In this document: in pieces, positions 1 through 11,300 of the stretch | Numbering within the stretch: the first letter of the stretch is position 1 | How the letters are laid out: each line of letters opens with the position of its first letter | Source: Balaenoptera acutorostrata | Lineage: Eukaryota > Chordata > Mammalia > Artiodactyla > Balaenopteridae | Length of the DNA stretch: 64,000 nt | Reading direction: 5' to 3' | Assembly (NCBI RefSeq): GCF_949987535.1 | Contig: NC_080068.1 | Coordinates: 81,865,254 to 81,929,253, forward strand | Position numbers and translations under genes: made by a program | Notes under the pieces: model-generated | What the model saw: only the letters and a program-made list of their open reading frames with translations | The model's database searches: none | What the model was told of the DNA's origin: nothing

Positions 1-105
1 TTGTATGTTTTGGAGATTAATCCTTTGTCTGTTGTTTCATTTGCAAATATTTTCTCCCATTCTGGGGGTTACTTTGTTTATCTTAATAATTTTTTCATAC
101 TGTTT
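1..105 (-). repeat. L1 ORF2 fragment (old LINE-1)
   Basis: The + strand phrase around 40-62 (tttgcaaatattttctccca) is the reverse complement of a well-known stretch near the end of mammalian L1 ORF2. The fragment is cut by the window edge, so its 3' extent cannot be seen. It is diverged and has no open frame. Confidence 0.75.
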
Positions 106-799
106 CTTTCTGACTCTTCAGCGTTAGTAATTAGCTGTTGAGACACTACCGTGGAATATAATGTTTATTCATTTTCACCCACTGTCCCCCCTGCATAGAC
201 ACAGTTCCCATGTAATCATTCTTTTAAAGTAGCCATATAAAATGTCTATGTTATACCTGTATTTAGTTTTATACTCTTAATATCTATATAAATGCTACTC
301 ATATTTGAGCTTTGCAACATATTGTTAATTTTTCTTTCATTTGCAACCTTTAGTTTTCCTTGGAGTTAATAATTATTGATTTTTTTTGGTTTGCTTAGTT
401 TTTTATGTACTTAAAATTCATTTATCCACAAATTCTTCCTCAGGACTATGAATTTGTGAAGTAATCAAAATACATACACATATCAATTTCACCATCATAC
501 AGCCCCCTAAGAAAGCTTATTTAGCTTGTATTTTCTAACCCACTTTTGTTTTTTGTTGTCCTATATTTAATGTAGAAAGCACTTTCTTTCTTTTGACTGT
601 TCGTCTTATAATGTACTGTTATTGTTCCATGGACATAATATATTCTCTTATCTTTCTATGGATATTAATAAGTGTTTTGAAGCTTTCTTTTCCTGTAGTG
701 TCTGTTTCTTTCAATTTTTTGGAAGAGGGTTTCTTCCCCATCTTTTACCTTAGAGATGTTTTCCTCAAATGTTTTGTTAATCCTGGGCTTTTAATTTTT

Positions 800-1022
800 T
801 TAATTAAAAAAAAATGTATTGCCAAAAAATGCTAACCATCATCTGAGCCTTCAACAAGTCATAACCTTTTTGCTAGTGGAGAGTCTTGCCTCAGTGTTGA
901 TGACTCCTCGCTGATCAGGGTGGTAGTTGCTGAATGCTGGGGCTGTTGTGGCTGTTTCTTAGAATAAGACAACAGTGAAGTTTGCCCTATCTATTGCCTC
1001 TTCCTTTCATGAATGATTCTCT
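800..1022 (-). mobile_element. Tigger1-type DNA transposon fragment (transposase 3' end)
   Basis: Phrases such as gctaaccatcatctgagcc and taagacaacagtgaagtttg match the reverse complement of the Tigger1 (Tc1/mariner, pogo group) element as I remember it. Only the end of the transposase region is left. Terminal inverted repeats are absent, so this is a dead internal fragment of a transposon active in early placental mammals. Confidence 0.65.
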
Positions 1023-2235
1023 GTTTGGGCTGTTCATTTAAAATGAGATCCTACAGAGCTGATTGGATCAGGCCCTGATGGGTCTCTCTGTCTATTTCTT
1101 GTAAGATGATCTTGCTAGGCTTTCCTAATGTGTTTCCTTGGAGACTCCTCATGCCAGTATCTTTTAAATGAATCTCCTTATTGAGGGTGGTAAGAGTGGT
1201 TAACGGCTTTTTGGGAGCTCAGTGGGGAACATGGACTTTGAGTATAAATATTTATGATATAGACGTGATTCTACTGTTTTTAGTGCTGTCCCCTACCTTT
1301 AGCCTTTTCTGAGTCTCCCAGTCCAGAGACCCCTGTTTGATCTTCTCCAGTGAATAAAACCCTATTATCCTGTTGAGGAAGAGGAGGGGCAGTTTTCCAG
1401 GTGAGAAGTAAGGGAGGGATTCTGGGATGGAGTGGTGAGGGGTGCAAGTTTATCTCTTTAATTGCCTTTCCACAACTCTTCTGTTCTCAGCACCCCCTCT
1501 CCTTCATAGTCACTTCCAGAGTTACTTGTGCCTGTATCTCCTGAGACCTTCTGAAATTTTGTGAGTAAATTGGTTTTCCTCTCAATTTGATCTCTTGGAG
1601 GCTTAGCAATCAGTTCTCTGAAACCTCCTGAGTTAGGTCCTATCCCTTCTTAGGCTTTCCTGATTTCTTGATACTGATGCTATCATTTACTTTTTCAGTC
1701 AGTGTTGGCTTGTAGTTATTTATTTTTATTTGCTTTTTAATCCTTTGAGGTTTTAGGAGGAGTAGAGATAAATGCAAACTTTTCATTGGTCGTCTTAACT
1801 AGAAGCTGGTTTCATGTTAGATTTTTTGTTTTTTAACAGAGTATAACTCCATAAAATAAAGAGGTCTGAGTCTTTTAACGTGGTTTTTCATATACCATGT
1901 CATATAAGCACAAAGCTCTTTGTGAATATTGTAAAAGTTGGAAGTCACACATTAAAATTTGTGCTTTATCATTGGCTTCTAAAACTCCTTTTAGCACTTG
2001 AGATTTTATCTTAAAATTTGTTTTTTCTCATTTAAAGCAGAAATGGAAGCTGGGATTTCAGAAAATTTTTGTTTTGTTTTTATTTTTTGGCCCCAACTCA
2101 TTTTGGTTCATATAATCTTGGAAACAGTCATTTTGGTTTACTTAGAAGTGAGGAAATACAGTCTAGAAAAAAGGGCTGATATTTTCTAGAAATATTATAA
2201 TTCCTTGGATATGTGTCTATAAAATACTTCATAAC

Positions 2236-2643
2236 TAATACTGCAGCATTTACTATTTTTTTAAATTAAATTAAATTTATTTTTTATACAGCAGGTTCTT
2301 ATTATTTATTTTATACATATAATATACATATACATATAATATGCATTGTTTTTCTCTTTCTGACTTACTTCACTCTGTGTGACAGTCTCTAGGTCCATCC
2401 ACGTCTCTACAAATGACCCAATTTCATTCTTTTTTATGGCTGAGTAATACTCCATTGTATATATTTACCACATCTTCTTTATCCATTTGTCTGTTGATGG
2501 ACATTTAGGTTGCTTCCATGTCCTGGCTATTGTAAATAGTGCTGCAATGAACATGGGGGTGCATGTGTCTTTTTGAATTATGGTTTTCTCTGGGTATATG
2601 CCCAGTAGTGGGATTGCTGGGTCATATAATACTGCAGCATTTA
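2236..2643 (-). mobile_element. 5'-truncated L1 with 17-bp target duplication and short 3' end
   Basis: The element (2253-2626) is flanked by taatactgcagcattta at 2236-2252 and 2627-2643, a perfect 17-bp target duplication. Read on the minus strand it is the end of L1 ORF2, from the phrase covering the conserved [19 protein letters not shown] residues onward. It then passes into an A/T-rich tail without the usual L1 3' UTR seen in the other copies here. That suggests an early polyadenylation event or a distinct L1 subfamily. Confidence 0.9.
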
Positions 2644-3584
2644 AAAGCCTCATACTTAAGAGTAATGAGATAAAATAACTAAATAAAAAATGAGTAATTA
2701 GATAAACAAACAAAAATCTATACTTTTGGAAATTGTAGTAGTTCTAAAAAATATTGAGTCTAGTTAGTGTTAGAGCAGAAAATAAGATAAAATATGCATA
2801 TAATTCTTCAGGATTATGTAAACAAGGCAGGTGAATCTGGAACAGCATGTCTACGATATCGTTTTTCTTAGATATTGTTTAGAATAATTGAGAAGTATTT
2901 TTTGATGATTAAAATACCATGATTAATAAAAGCCATAAATTTGACTTAGTTACTTAGGTTCATTTCGGTTATGTGATGTTTGAAGATGACAGTTTGGTAG
3001 CCTCTGCCACTTTAAATTAATATCATTGGTTAGCATGCTTATCCAATTTTGTAGTTTTTTTAAAGCTAAAAGATGTAATCTTTTAAAAAAAAAACCCTTC
3101 TGGCACTTAGGATTGAAATTAAACAGGAGTGCCTTCATGTATATACTTCATAAATAGAGATGTAATTGTTTGTATATACACTGTTGTTAAAAAAGAATTT
3201 TTAAGACACAGTTTTTGAGACAACAAAAAACTGACACCAGATGGCGAGGCTGCATTTATGATAGCAGTTGAAACTTTACACAACCTGCCCTACTAGAGCT
3301 CAAGGGAAGTGCTTACAGAAATCCATTCAATAACACCACACATGCCTTATGAATTATTCTAAGAAAAGCTTCTCAAAGAAATGTTTTCCTTTAGAACCCT
3401 AAAAACAAAATAGGATAAAACCTAGGCTAATATTTTTCATGTCTACTTTACCTTTTTTTCCCGAAGGAATTCTGAAGCACTTTGCAGAACTGAACTCACA
3501 TATTAAATGGGTAAAGGTCAAATGTTATTGCTACCTAAAGGGATATTGAGGGTGCTTTGCCATGAAATGTACCAGAGTCTGTTT

Positions 3585-3835
3585 TGTGTAGTTGTTAAGA
3601 GCATAGACTTTGGGACCAGACTGCCTGGATTTGACTCACAGAAATGATCTTTATCAGTTGTGTGACTTGGGCAAATTATTTAACCTGCCAGCTCCTCTGT
3701 GGCTTCATCTGTAAAATGGGAATAATAATATTACTTGCCTCATATGATTGTTTGGAGGATTGAATGAATTAATGTTTGTATATGGCTTGCAACAGTGCCT
3801 AGAACAAAGCACTATATAAGTGTTGTTTTTATTAT
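3585..3835 (+). repeat. MIR SINE
   Basis: It has the classic MIR core order: a tRNA-like head, gactttgggaccagactgcc, tgtgtgacttgggcaaatta, then catctgtaaaatgggaataa. It is nearly full length and sense to the gene. MIRs are ancient mammal-wide SINEs. Confidence 0.92.
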
Positions 3836-4784
3836 CAAGATTATTGGGCCAAGTAAGTTCTTTATTGACAGGCTTTAAAATCTCTTCTCTGTATAATAAT
3901 CCATTAGTCAGTTCTAATTTGTGTCATGTGATAGTAGGAACACAGACTAGAGTGACACTGTATTTTATACTTTGTCTTTTTTTTTAACATTTACTAAATA
4001 AATTGTTAATTGAAATTTAAGGGAAAGATATAACTTATGTCAGAGAAAGCGTTAAAAGTACTTTAGAAACCTCTAATTGTGTGTAATAGATTAATTTTAC
4101 AGAATTACACTGGATTTAGTTGCCTGGTATCAAGTAGATTTTTATAAATATATGAGAAAAATATCTAACTCTGGTACAGAAAAGATAATTCTTAAAAATT
4201 TACTATTCACCAATACTTTAATTTAAAATTTTATTGGAATTTAGAAACAGTGCTTCTTAAGCTTTCCCTTTTATATATCAATAGTTGAAATTTTGATTAA
4301 TTTATTGAGTTTAACAATTTAAATTCAAGTTTCCATTTGCTAGAAAGAGGAATTGTGAGAAAGGATCTAAGTATAAGTTCTTATCTTTAATTAACCAATT
4401 ATTAGAATTCAGTATTGAAGTTCACATGCAGAAAATAACTAACTGAATGTTGACACATTTAATGAGCAAAATAGATTAAACATGTTTATATAAATTTAGT
4501 TTTAGAAACATTTAATTTATTAATTTGAATTTTTAAATAGGGAGGTACAAAATGCATACATCTTAAAGAATACATTTAAAAAATATTTAACTATAAAATG
4601 TATTTTAAAATTACATGGACACTAATGATGAATTACAAAGCTTTTGTCATATAAAAATTCTGATCTTTGTACTTGAAGAAGCAAAAAATGAAATTAATGG
4701 TGAAGTGGTTTTGTTAGTATTTGTTTTCTCTATACATAACATGAAAATTTGAGGAAGCATCTTGCAGTGAGAAATATATGTATT

Positions 4785-5245
4785 TGTTAGTTTATTCACT
4801 AGATATTCAGCATATTTTATATGCTAGAAACTGTGGTAGTTGTTGGTTTTACATTGATGAAAAAAACAAATGGTTTCTGCACTCAAGGATCTCAATATCT
4901 AGTATGGGAGGTGGAGGACACAAAACAAATATATAATTGCAAATTCTGCTAAGTGTCATTAAGTAAAGAAATGGAGCAAGAGACCAAAGGAACCTGAAGG
5001 ATCTATGTGTTACTCAATGGTTGCCACTTGGGGGAATGACTTTTGAGCCAAGATCTCAAGGATAAGGAGCCAGCCAGGTCAGGAGCAGGCAGGGAGCATT
5101 CCAATGAAGAAAATGGCATATGGGAAGGCCACGAGGCACGAAAGCATCTAGACAGAAGGGGCAGTATGGCTGGAGGATAGTGTCCACAGAATAGTTACCC
5201 ACAGATTTGATGGCCGACTGGATGAATGAATGGTAGCAGAAGTAA
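4785..5245 (-). repeat. L2 relic
   Basis: Diverged, minus-strand L2 3' region. Clues are the size-graded phrases around gaaggagccagc-like text at 5065-5080 and gggagcattccaatgaag at 5093-5110. Such phrases recur at corresponding spots in other L2 copies. Confidence 0.6.
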
Positions 5246-5773
5246 TGTTTTAACGGCAGGATAGCAAAGTGGCTCTCTCCAACTACAGAACATTTGATTT
5301 TTCAGTTGCCACACTCTCATTCCATTTCAGCGTGGGCTGGGATTTGTCTTATTTACCTGTCCTTCCATAGATTATTAAACAGATTTAACCTTTCAAAATA
5401 TTCAGTTAAAATGGCTGAACACATCTAAGAGTCACGTGGTAGCTGAGAAAATTAAAAAATAGTTGTGGGAATATCTTAGGAGTTGAGTCTCTCAGAGGCT
5501 GACGTTTTGGTTGGCTTTCTTCAGAAAGCCAAGCATCCAGTGTGTGGTTTCTAGTCAGTGCCTGAGAAATGTAGCTTGTCACATGGTAGCATCTCTGACT
5601 GATCTCTGAGCTGTCTGCCCTCTCTCCTCTCCTTCTCATTTTCCTGTGGACATGAATGTTAAGTTCCTGGATGATGCCTCAGACCTCAAATTGTCTATCT
5701 AGATGGTGATGGAATTCTAAGAAAACTTTGAGTCCAAGTGGCCGCAACTAAACCATCTTAAGTAAGACATGTT

Positions 5774-6116
5774 AAAGTAGGTTCTAGGGACCTCCCAGGT
5801 GATGCAGTGGTAAGAATCCGCCTGCCAATGCAGGGGACCATGGGTTCGAGCCCTGGTCTGGGAAGATCCCACATGCCACAGAGCAACTAAGCCCGTGCGC
5901 CACAGCTACTGAGCCTGCGCGCCACAACTACTGAGCCTGCGAGCCACAACTACTGAAGCCCGCGCGCCTAGAGCCCTTGATCTGCAACAAGAGAAGCCAC
6001 CCCAATGAGAAGCCCGCGCACCACAACAAAGAGCAGCCCCCGCTCGCCACAACTAGAGAAAGCCCACAATGAAGACCAAACACAGCCAAAAAAAAAAAAA
6101 AAAAAAGTAGGTTCTA
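5774..6116 (+). mobile_element. CHR-type tRNA-derived SINE (copy 1)
   Basis: A SINE at 5787-6103 with an A tail, flanked by the 13-bp target duplication aaagtaggttcta (5774-5786 and 6104-6116). The head cctcccaggtgatgcagtgg and the B-box-like gggttcgagccctggtctgg mark the tRNA-Glu-derived CHR family of the whale/hippo/ruminant clade. An internal segment (ctgagcctgcgcgccac) is repeated two to three times. Confidence 0.93.
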
Positions 6117-6309
6117 AACTTGTTTTCACTTCCAGCTTTGGCACATTTTGAAACTTCGAATCTAACTCTGAGGTTTCGGAAGTTTTCTCGCCTTCTGGCA
6201 GCCTTTCTTTTAAAATATGCTGGTTATTTGAGTGCTGGTCATTTGAGGTTTTATCTGTCTGTCATCTGGCTGTTTTTTGCTAAGGGGATATGTGCTTAAT
6301 CACGTCACT

Positions 6310-6610
6310 CTTTCATTGAACAGATTCTTTTTTAGTGCCATGTGTGTCTCTGTGTTAGTTGCTGATCATAGAGTAGAGAGTGAAACATCCTTGGTGTGGG
6401 AGACATCAAGCAACTAAACAAACATGTAATTAGAGATTGTGTTAAGTGCCATGAGGAAAAGGAGAGGGTGCTTTGAGAGGACAGCTTTGTGACTTGCTTT
6501 GGATTGGCTCATCAGGGAAGGAGTGTCTGTAAAGGTGGTTTAGGTGGAACTCTGAAAGGTAAGCAGTAGTTAGCAAAGGAGTTAGAGGGGTAATGGAAGG
6601 TCCTAAGGCC
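6310..6610 (-). repeat. L2 relic
   Basis: Minus-strand L2 3' region, with phrases gtgccatgaggaaaa, tcatcagggaaggagtgtct and aactctgaaaggt in the usual L2 order. Highly diverged. Confidence 0.6.
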
Positions 6611-8329
6611 GTTATCTCCCACAGACGTTGATTATTTTTATTCTAAAATGGACAATTATATGTACTACTGAGCTCTAGCTTACTGCTGTTCACCATGTAA
6701 GGTGGGCCTAAAGCAAAATCTTGATTTATAGAATTACTGTTGAGATTGTGTGGGAAGATGTCTGCTCACCTGCCTTTAAGTGTGACAGAGATCAGTATGA
6801 AATGAGTGCTAAGTGATTTTATTCAATGTATAATGACTGTGTGTTTGCTTAGTATTTCTTTACCTTGTAACTCTTAACGCTGGCAACTTGAAGAACCTTT
6901 GAGTCAGTGAAGGAAATGAAAACCGGCACTGTTGGATGTTGCAAGGTTAAGAGAACACATGACAGGCCAAGGGAAGTTAAAAAGAAGCAGAAGGATGAGG
7001 GAGTAAGATGGAAAGAGGGCTGGATCGTTAGTTGTAGTTATATAATTGTAAGGTCTTATGTTCTTATTACTTCATGATTAATTCAGTGCTTATATGTGAA
7101 AGTGTTGTCCATACCAATGAATTTTGAAACTTTTCTCAGTTTGATCAGGTTTGCTCTAATTTTATCTTAAGCAGAATAATTCGGCTAATGATCAATGTGG
7201 GCAGCTCGCTGTATTTCACTAGAGTAATAATAGGTGTGTGTGGCCCAGGAAAGAGCCCAGAAGACAAGTTCTCCACACTTTCTGAGGTGCTTTTTCTACC
7301 TTTAAGTCTTCTGAAAACCACAGAAAGCTATACCATTTCCTTATCTTAAACATGTTAGAAAACTGCAAAAGGAAGAGGTAGACGCGGTTATCTACCTATT
7401 TGTTTAGAGATGACTGGTTTTTTAAACGGGAAGTTAGTTTTCATATATTATCTGTGATAAAGGCTAAAAGTATCTAGACTGCATCAGTTCACACTGAGAG
7501 TCGTATAGAGAATAAGACATTCACAACCTTCAGGATTGTCTGACTTCGGGGAAGGGGACTGAAACAAAAAACAAAAACAAGCCCAACTAGAAATGGGTCT
7601 TCACTTTTCCCTTATATAGTCAGAAAATCTTTTTCTCCTTTATGCCTAAATAGGGAACATATGATGACATTATTTTGCTTTGTTTCTCATGTCAGTAACC
7701 ATTTTAAACTGCATTTGCCTTTCATATGATTCTTTTTCTCAAAATGTTAATGTTTCAATGAATTTTGGATGATTGCAAATGATTCTCCATATTTAGTCAG
7801 GGCCTTTTCAGCTTATTTGATCAGAATTAAATAATATATCTATGTAAATCCAATTGACAAAGCTTTGTTATTTTAGCAAAATATTATGCATGCCCCGAAG
7901 CAAAAATTTTAAAAAATAAGATAAAATGTTATAAGCTTAATGAAGGATAAAAATTTATGTTAACTTCATTGAGGAATTATCTCCTGTAAGGGATATGGGT
8001 GCCATGATAGTGTTTCTGACCACACTTTGTTTTCCACTCAACGTTACCGATGTGGATAATGACACTGCAAGTTACATTTTAAAAAATGATGACACTGTTA
8101 GCAGTATCCTTTTTTAAAAACACCTAGGTCAACTGATTAGAAAGTGTCATTGTACGTATTTCCTTTCCTTTGTACCATTGCCAAAACTGTACGTTGTCAT
8201 AGCCTACTGTTTTCTTCACTGCTTACTAGCAAATTGGAATGTACTCAACACAGTTCTATATTACAAATGTATTTAAAATCCAAGTGCATGGTTCTTAAAT
8301 GTAAAATGACAATTTCATACGTTTTACAG

Positions 8330-8399
8330 AAAACGCATGTTTCAGAAGAGATGGGTGAAATTTGATGGCCTTAGCATTTCTTATTACAATAACGATAAG
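8330..8399 (+). CDS. ARAP2: ARAP2 exon (a): PH1, strand with KRMFQKRW motif
   Basis: This 70-bp exon begins after ..ttttacag and ends before gtaagt. It starts with the last base of a split codon and ends on a codon boundary. The 23 residues include the basic-aromatic run [13 protein letters not shown] and the SYYNN turn, typical of the first strands of a lipid-binding PH domain. The preceding exon, expected to carry the first PH1 strand, was not found upstream in the window. The 6.1-kb intron that follows is phase 0. Confidence 0.93.
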
Positions 8400-11300
8400 G
8401 TAAGTACGTTTTACAGTTTTCAAAGATTGTCCTATGCATGTTGAGTGTACTTCAATAAACTAAGCACGTGATTTGGTCTGTAAGAATAGGAGTTGGATTA
8501 AGAGCATGAAAAGAATTTGCATAGGATAAAACACTTAACTCTTTCCATAGTTTAACTTTTCCCAGACATACAAAATTGGGATTTTTTAAAACTTACATAT
8601 CTAACAATTATTTATGGAATATCTCCTGCAAACTACAGGATTTGCTATAAGTGATATGCAGATACATAAGAAATTGCCTTTATCCTAGAGAGTGCTCAAA
8701 AATGTTTACAAAATGATGCCACAAGTAGAAAATGGCAAAGCAAGGAGAGGTTATTTTGTCCTCTGGAAGGGGTGTGGAAGAACCAAGGAATGCTTCTTGC
8801 ATGAGATTTCTAATGGCCATGAATTTTGAAGAAAGAAGAATGTTTGTACGTAAAGAAACTAGAAAGAACAGGACTTGATAGCAGAGAGAACAATGAGATG
8901 CCCAGATTCTCTGATTGGAAAATAGAGTATGTTCAGGAGACTAGTGGGAGATGAAGCTGAGAAGGTTGTGTTTGGAGTTAGAGCACACCGAATATCTTGA
9001 TGTGCAAGTGGCTACAATATATTCTTTAGGCAGTTGAGTCTTAACGGACATGATACTATTTTGATCATGTCCTTCACCTTAGGGATGAGAATGTCTTTAT
9101 TCTTAGGAGATGTAGGCTGAAATATTTAGGGGTGAAGTGTCATTATATAAGCAAATGTCTTTCAGATGTTACCTATCTATATATACCCTCTATATGTGTA
9201 TATTTATACATATGTGTGTGTATATATATATATGCACACATGCATAGCTAGGTAGAACAAAAAATAGCAATGTTAACAACTGTCCAATTGAGGTTATGAG
9301 TGTTCGTTGTACTAATCTTTCAACTTCTATGTGTTTGAAAATTTCCTTAATTAAAAAGTTGCAACTAATAAATAGACCGTATTTTTTGTTAGTTAAAATC
9401 ATAAAATTTTACAATCTTAACTATATACATTCTTTTAGTATATTGATTTAACACTTAACCACATCCTCTTATTTATAGTTTATAATCTAATATTATCTTC
9501 TCATTGTTTAGCGATTTTTCACTGCCTAATATTGGTATTATTTGTGGCTCAAACAGAGATTTAGATTCCCTTTCATGTATTGATCAGTGCTACAAGGAAG
9601 AAGAGCGTATGCTTTTAGACAGAAAGTAATACACACTGCATGCTACAACACTAAGAATAATAGAAAGTTTAGAGAAGTATTAATTGCTTTCACTTTGCAG
9701 TGATCCCACTAAAGCATCAGATAGGTTTAAACACACCCCTTTGACATTTGCAAGATATGGGATGAACATTTTTAAGAGCTAGTTTTCTGCCATAGCTATT
9801 GTTTTTAGTTTGCTTGTTCATTTGAATCTTGAGACAATTTCTGTGACCTAGGGTGGGTAAAATGTAGTCTCTGTATCTGATGCAATCTGACCCCTGGTTT
9901 TCTTTAGCACCTGTGCCCTTCTCTGGTTTGCTTGAAATGAGGAAGAAAACTATTCAGGAGTGAGACAGGCTTCTGTGCCATCAGGCTCTGCTGGTGTTGA
10001 TATCATTACCATTCAGGAGAGAGAATTTCTAGCGTCTCTGTCCAACCAGACTCACTCTGTTTGTCCTTTAAAAGCTCATCTCAACTGTAGTGAGGAGCTG
10101 AGCACCTATCCACACTGATGCAATAAAAACGATGCAGCCTTGGTTTTAAGTTGAGATAAAAAGTTTGTTAAGATGAATTATTACAAATTCTTTACCTTGA
10201 CATTAAAATTAAAAAAAAAAAATCAAATTTTTGTTTCCTATGGCATTTCGTTCCTTTACTACTCAGATGAGTGGTTTCATGTTGGCAAATAAAACCAAAA
10301 ACACTAGGATGGGTGTTTCCTAAAAGGAGACGTGGTTTCTGTTGTGACCCTTCTGGCAAAAGGGATGGATTGGTGGACTGGGAAGAGGGGATTTCAAGGC
10401 CAGTGAACAGAGAGCATAAGTGTGGCCATAGCTTCTGTCTCAGCTGGGTGTGCAGTTTTCGTGGTCCTGTGCACCAAGGAGTTGTGTCTTTCAGTGTTTA
10501 AATGTGCACTTGAGAAGTCTGTGCTTGGGCTTTCAGGAGGTAGTTTGCAGAGTTGCCTGTTCCCCTAGTTATCTTCTGCTTTCCTCAGTGCTGCTCAATC
10601 ATGTCTCAGCAAGGCCATTTCATTGTATTACTGAAAATGACATCATCCCAACAGCCTTGATACCTCGTCACCTGCCAAGAGATCTCACTCACCCCCATTC
10701 TCACTCAGCTGTGGGCAGAATTGCCCTGTGGTCATTTCATTGTCTGAAAGTGGTAGATAAATGGCAAACTCGACCTAGATATCTGGGTATTATAGGCTCA
10801 AGGGATGCTTTAGAATTTCTTTCCTTAAGGAAAATTTCACACGCTGAAAAATGCAGTCATTTTGAGCCTAGTGTCATTTAGTTTGGTTTTTTTCTTTTCC
10901 TGTTTTGTCTTTATTGTGTGTTAGAATAGAAATGTAAAATCAACTCTACAGTGTTAAAAATTTTGAGATTTATCTTAGAATCTCAGAAAAGATTATAGAT
11001 GAGTCATTAGAGAAACTACAACTTCCTGAGGTTAAAGTAGCAGAGTATTCCGCTTCTTAAGTACATTTTTATCACTTCTGGGGAATTTATTTTTCTATTA
11101 CTCCTCCATAAGTACTAACGTTAAACAACATTATTATTGTAGGCATGTTGGTGAGTTGTTATGTTTTTAAGGAATTTTTTTTTTAATCTCTTTGAAGAGA
11201 TCTAGAAGAAGGAAAAATCTCCTTTTTAAAATTCCTGTGTCTTTCTCTACAATGCTGCTTCATTTTTTTCTCTACTGAAAAATGGGTTAATGGTAACGTT

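Larger units (their letters stand above)
1..8329 (+). other. Intron of ARAP2 (3' part)
   Basis: AT-rich intronic DNA. Recognised repeats, listed separately, are an L1 fragment (1-105), a Tigger1 relic (800-1022), a short L1 (2253-2626), a MIR (3585-3835), L2 relics (about 4785-5245 and 6310-6610) and a CHR SINE (5787-6103). Stretches 110-800, 1030-2230, 2650-3580, 3840-4780 and 6620-8320 show no exon or recognised element, although 540-800 has the look of a very old LINE. I searched here for the missing first PH1 exon and did not find it. Confidence 0.85.

Noticed and set aside
5820..5870. tRNA-like A and B box sequences in each SINE
   Set aside because: They belong to the tRNA-derived head of the CHR SINE; no cloverleaf with a complete acceptor stem was found, so no tRNA gene is called.
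10450..10881. 143-codon open frame in an intron
   Set aside because: No recognisable domain, no splice borders that would join it to ARAP2 in frame and a low-complexity composition. Length is within chance expectation for AT-moderate DNA.
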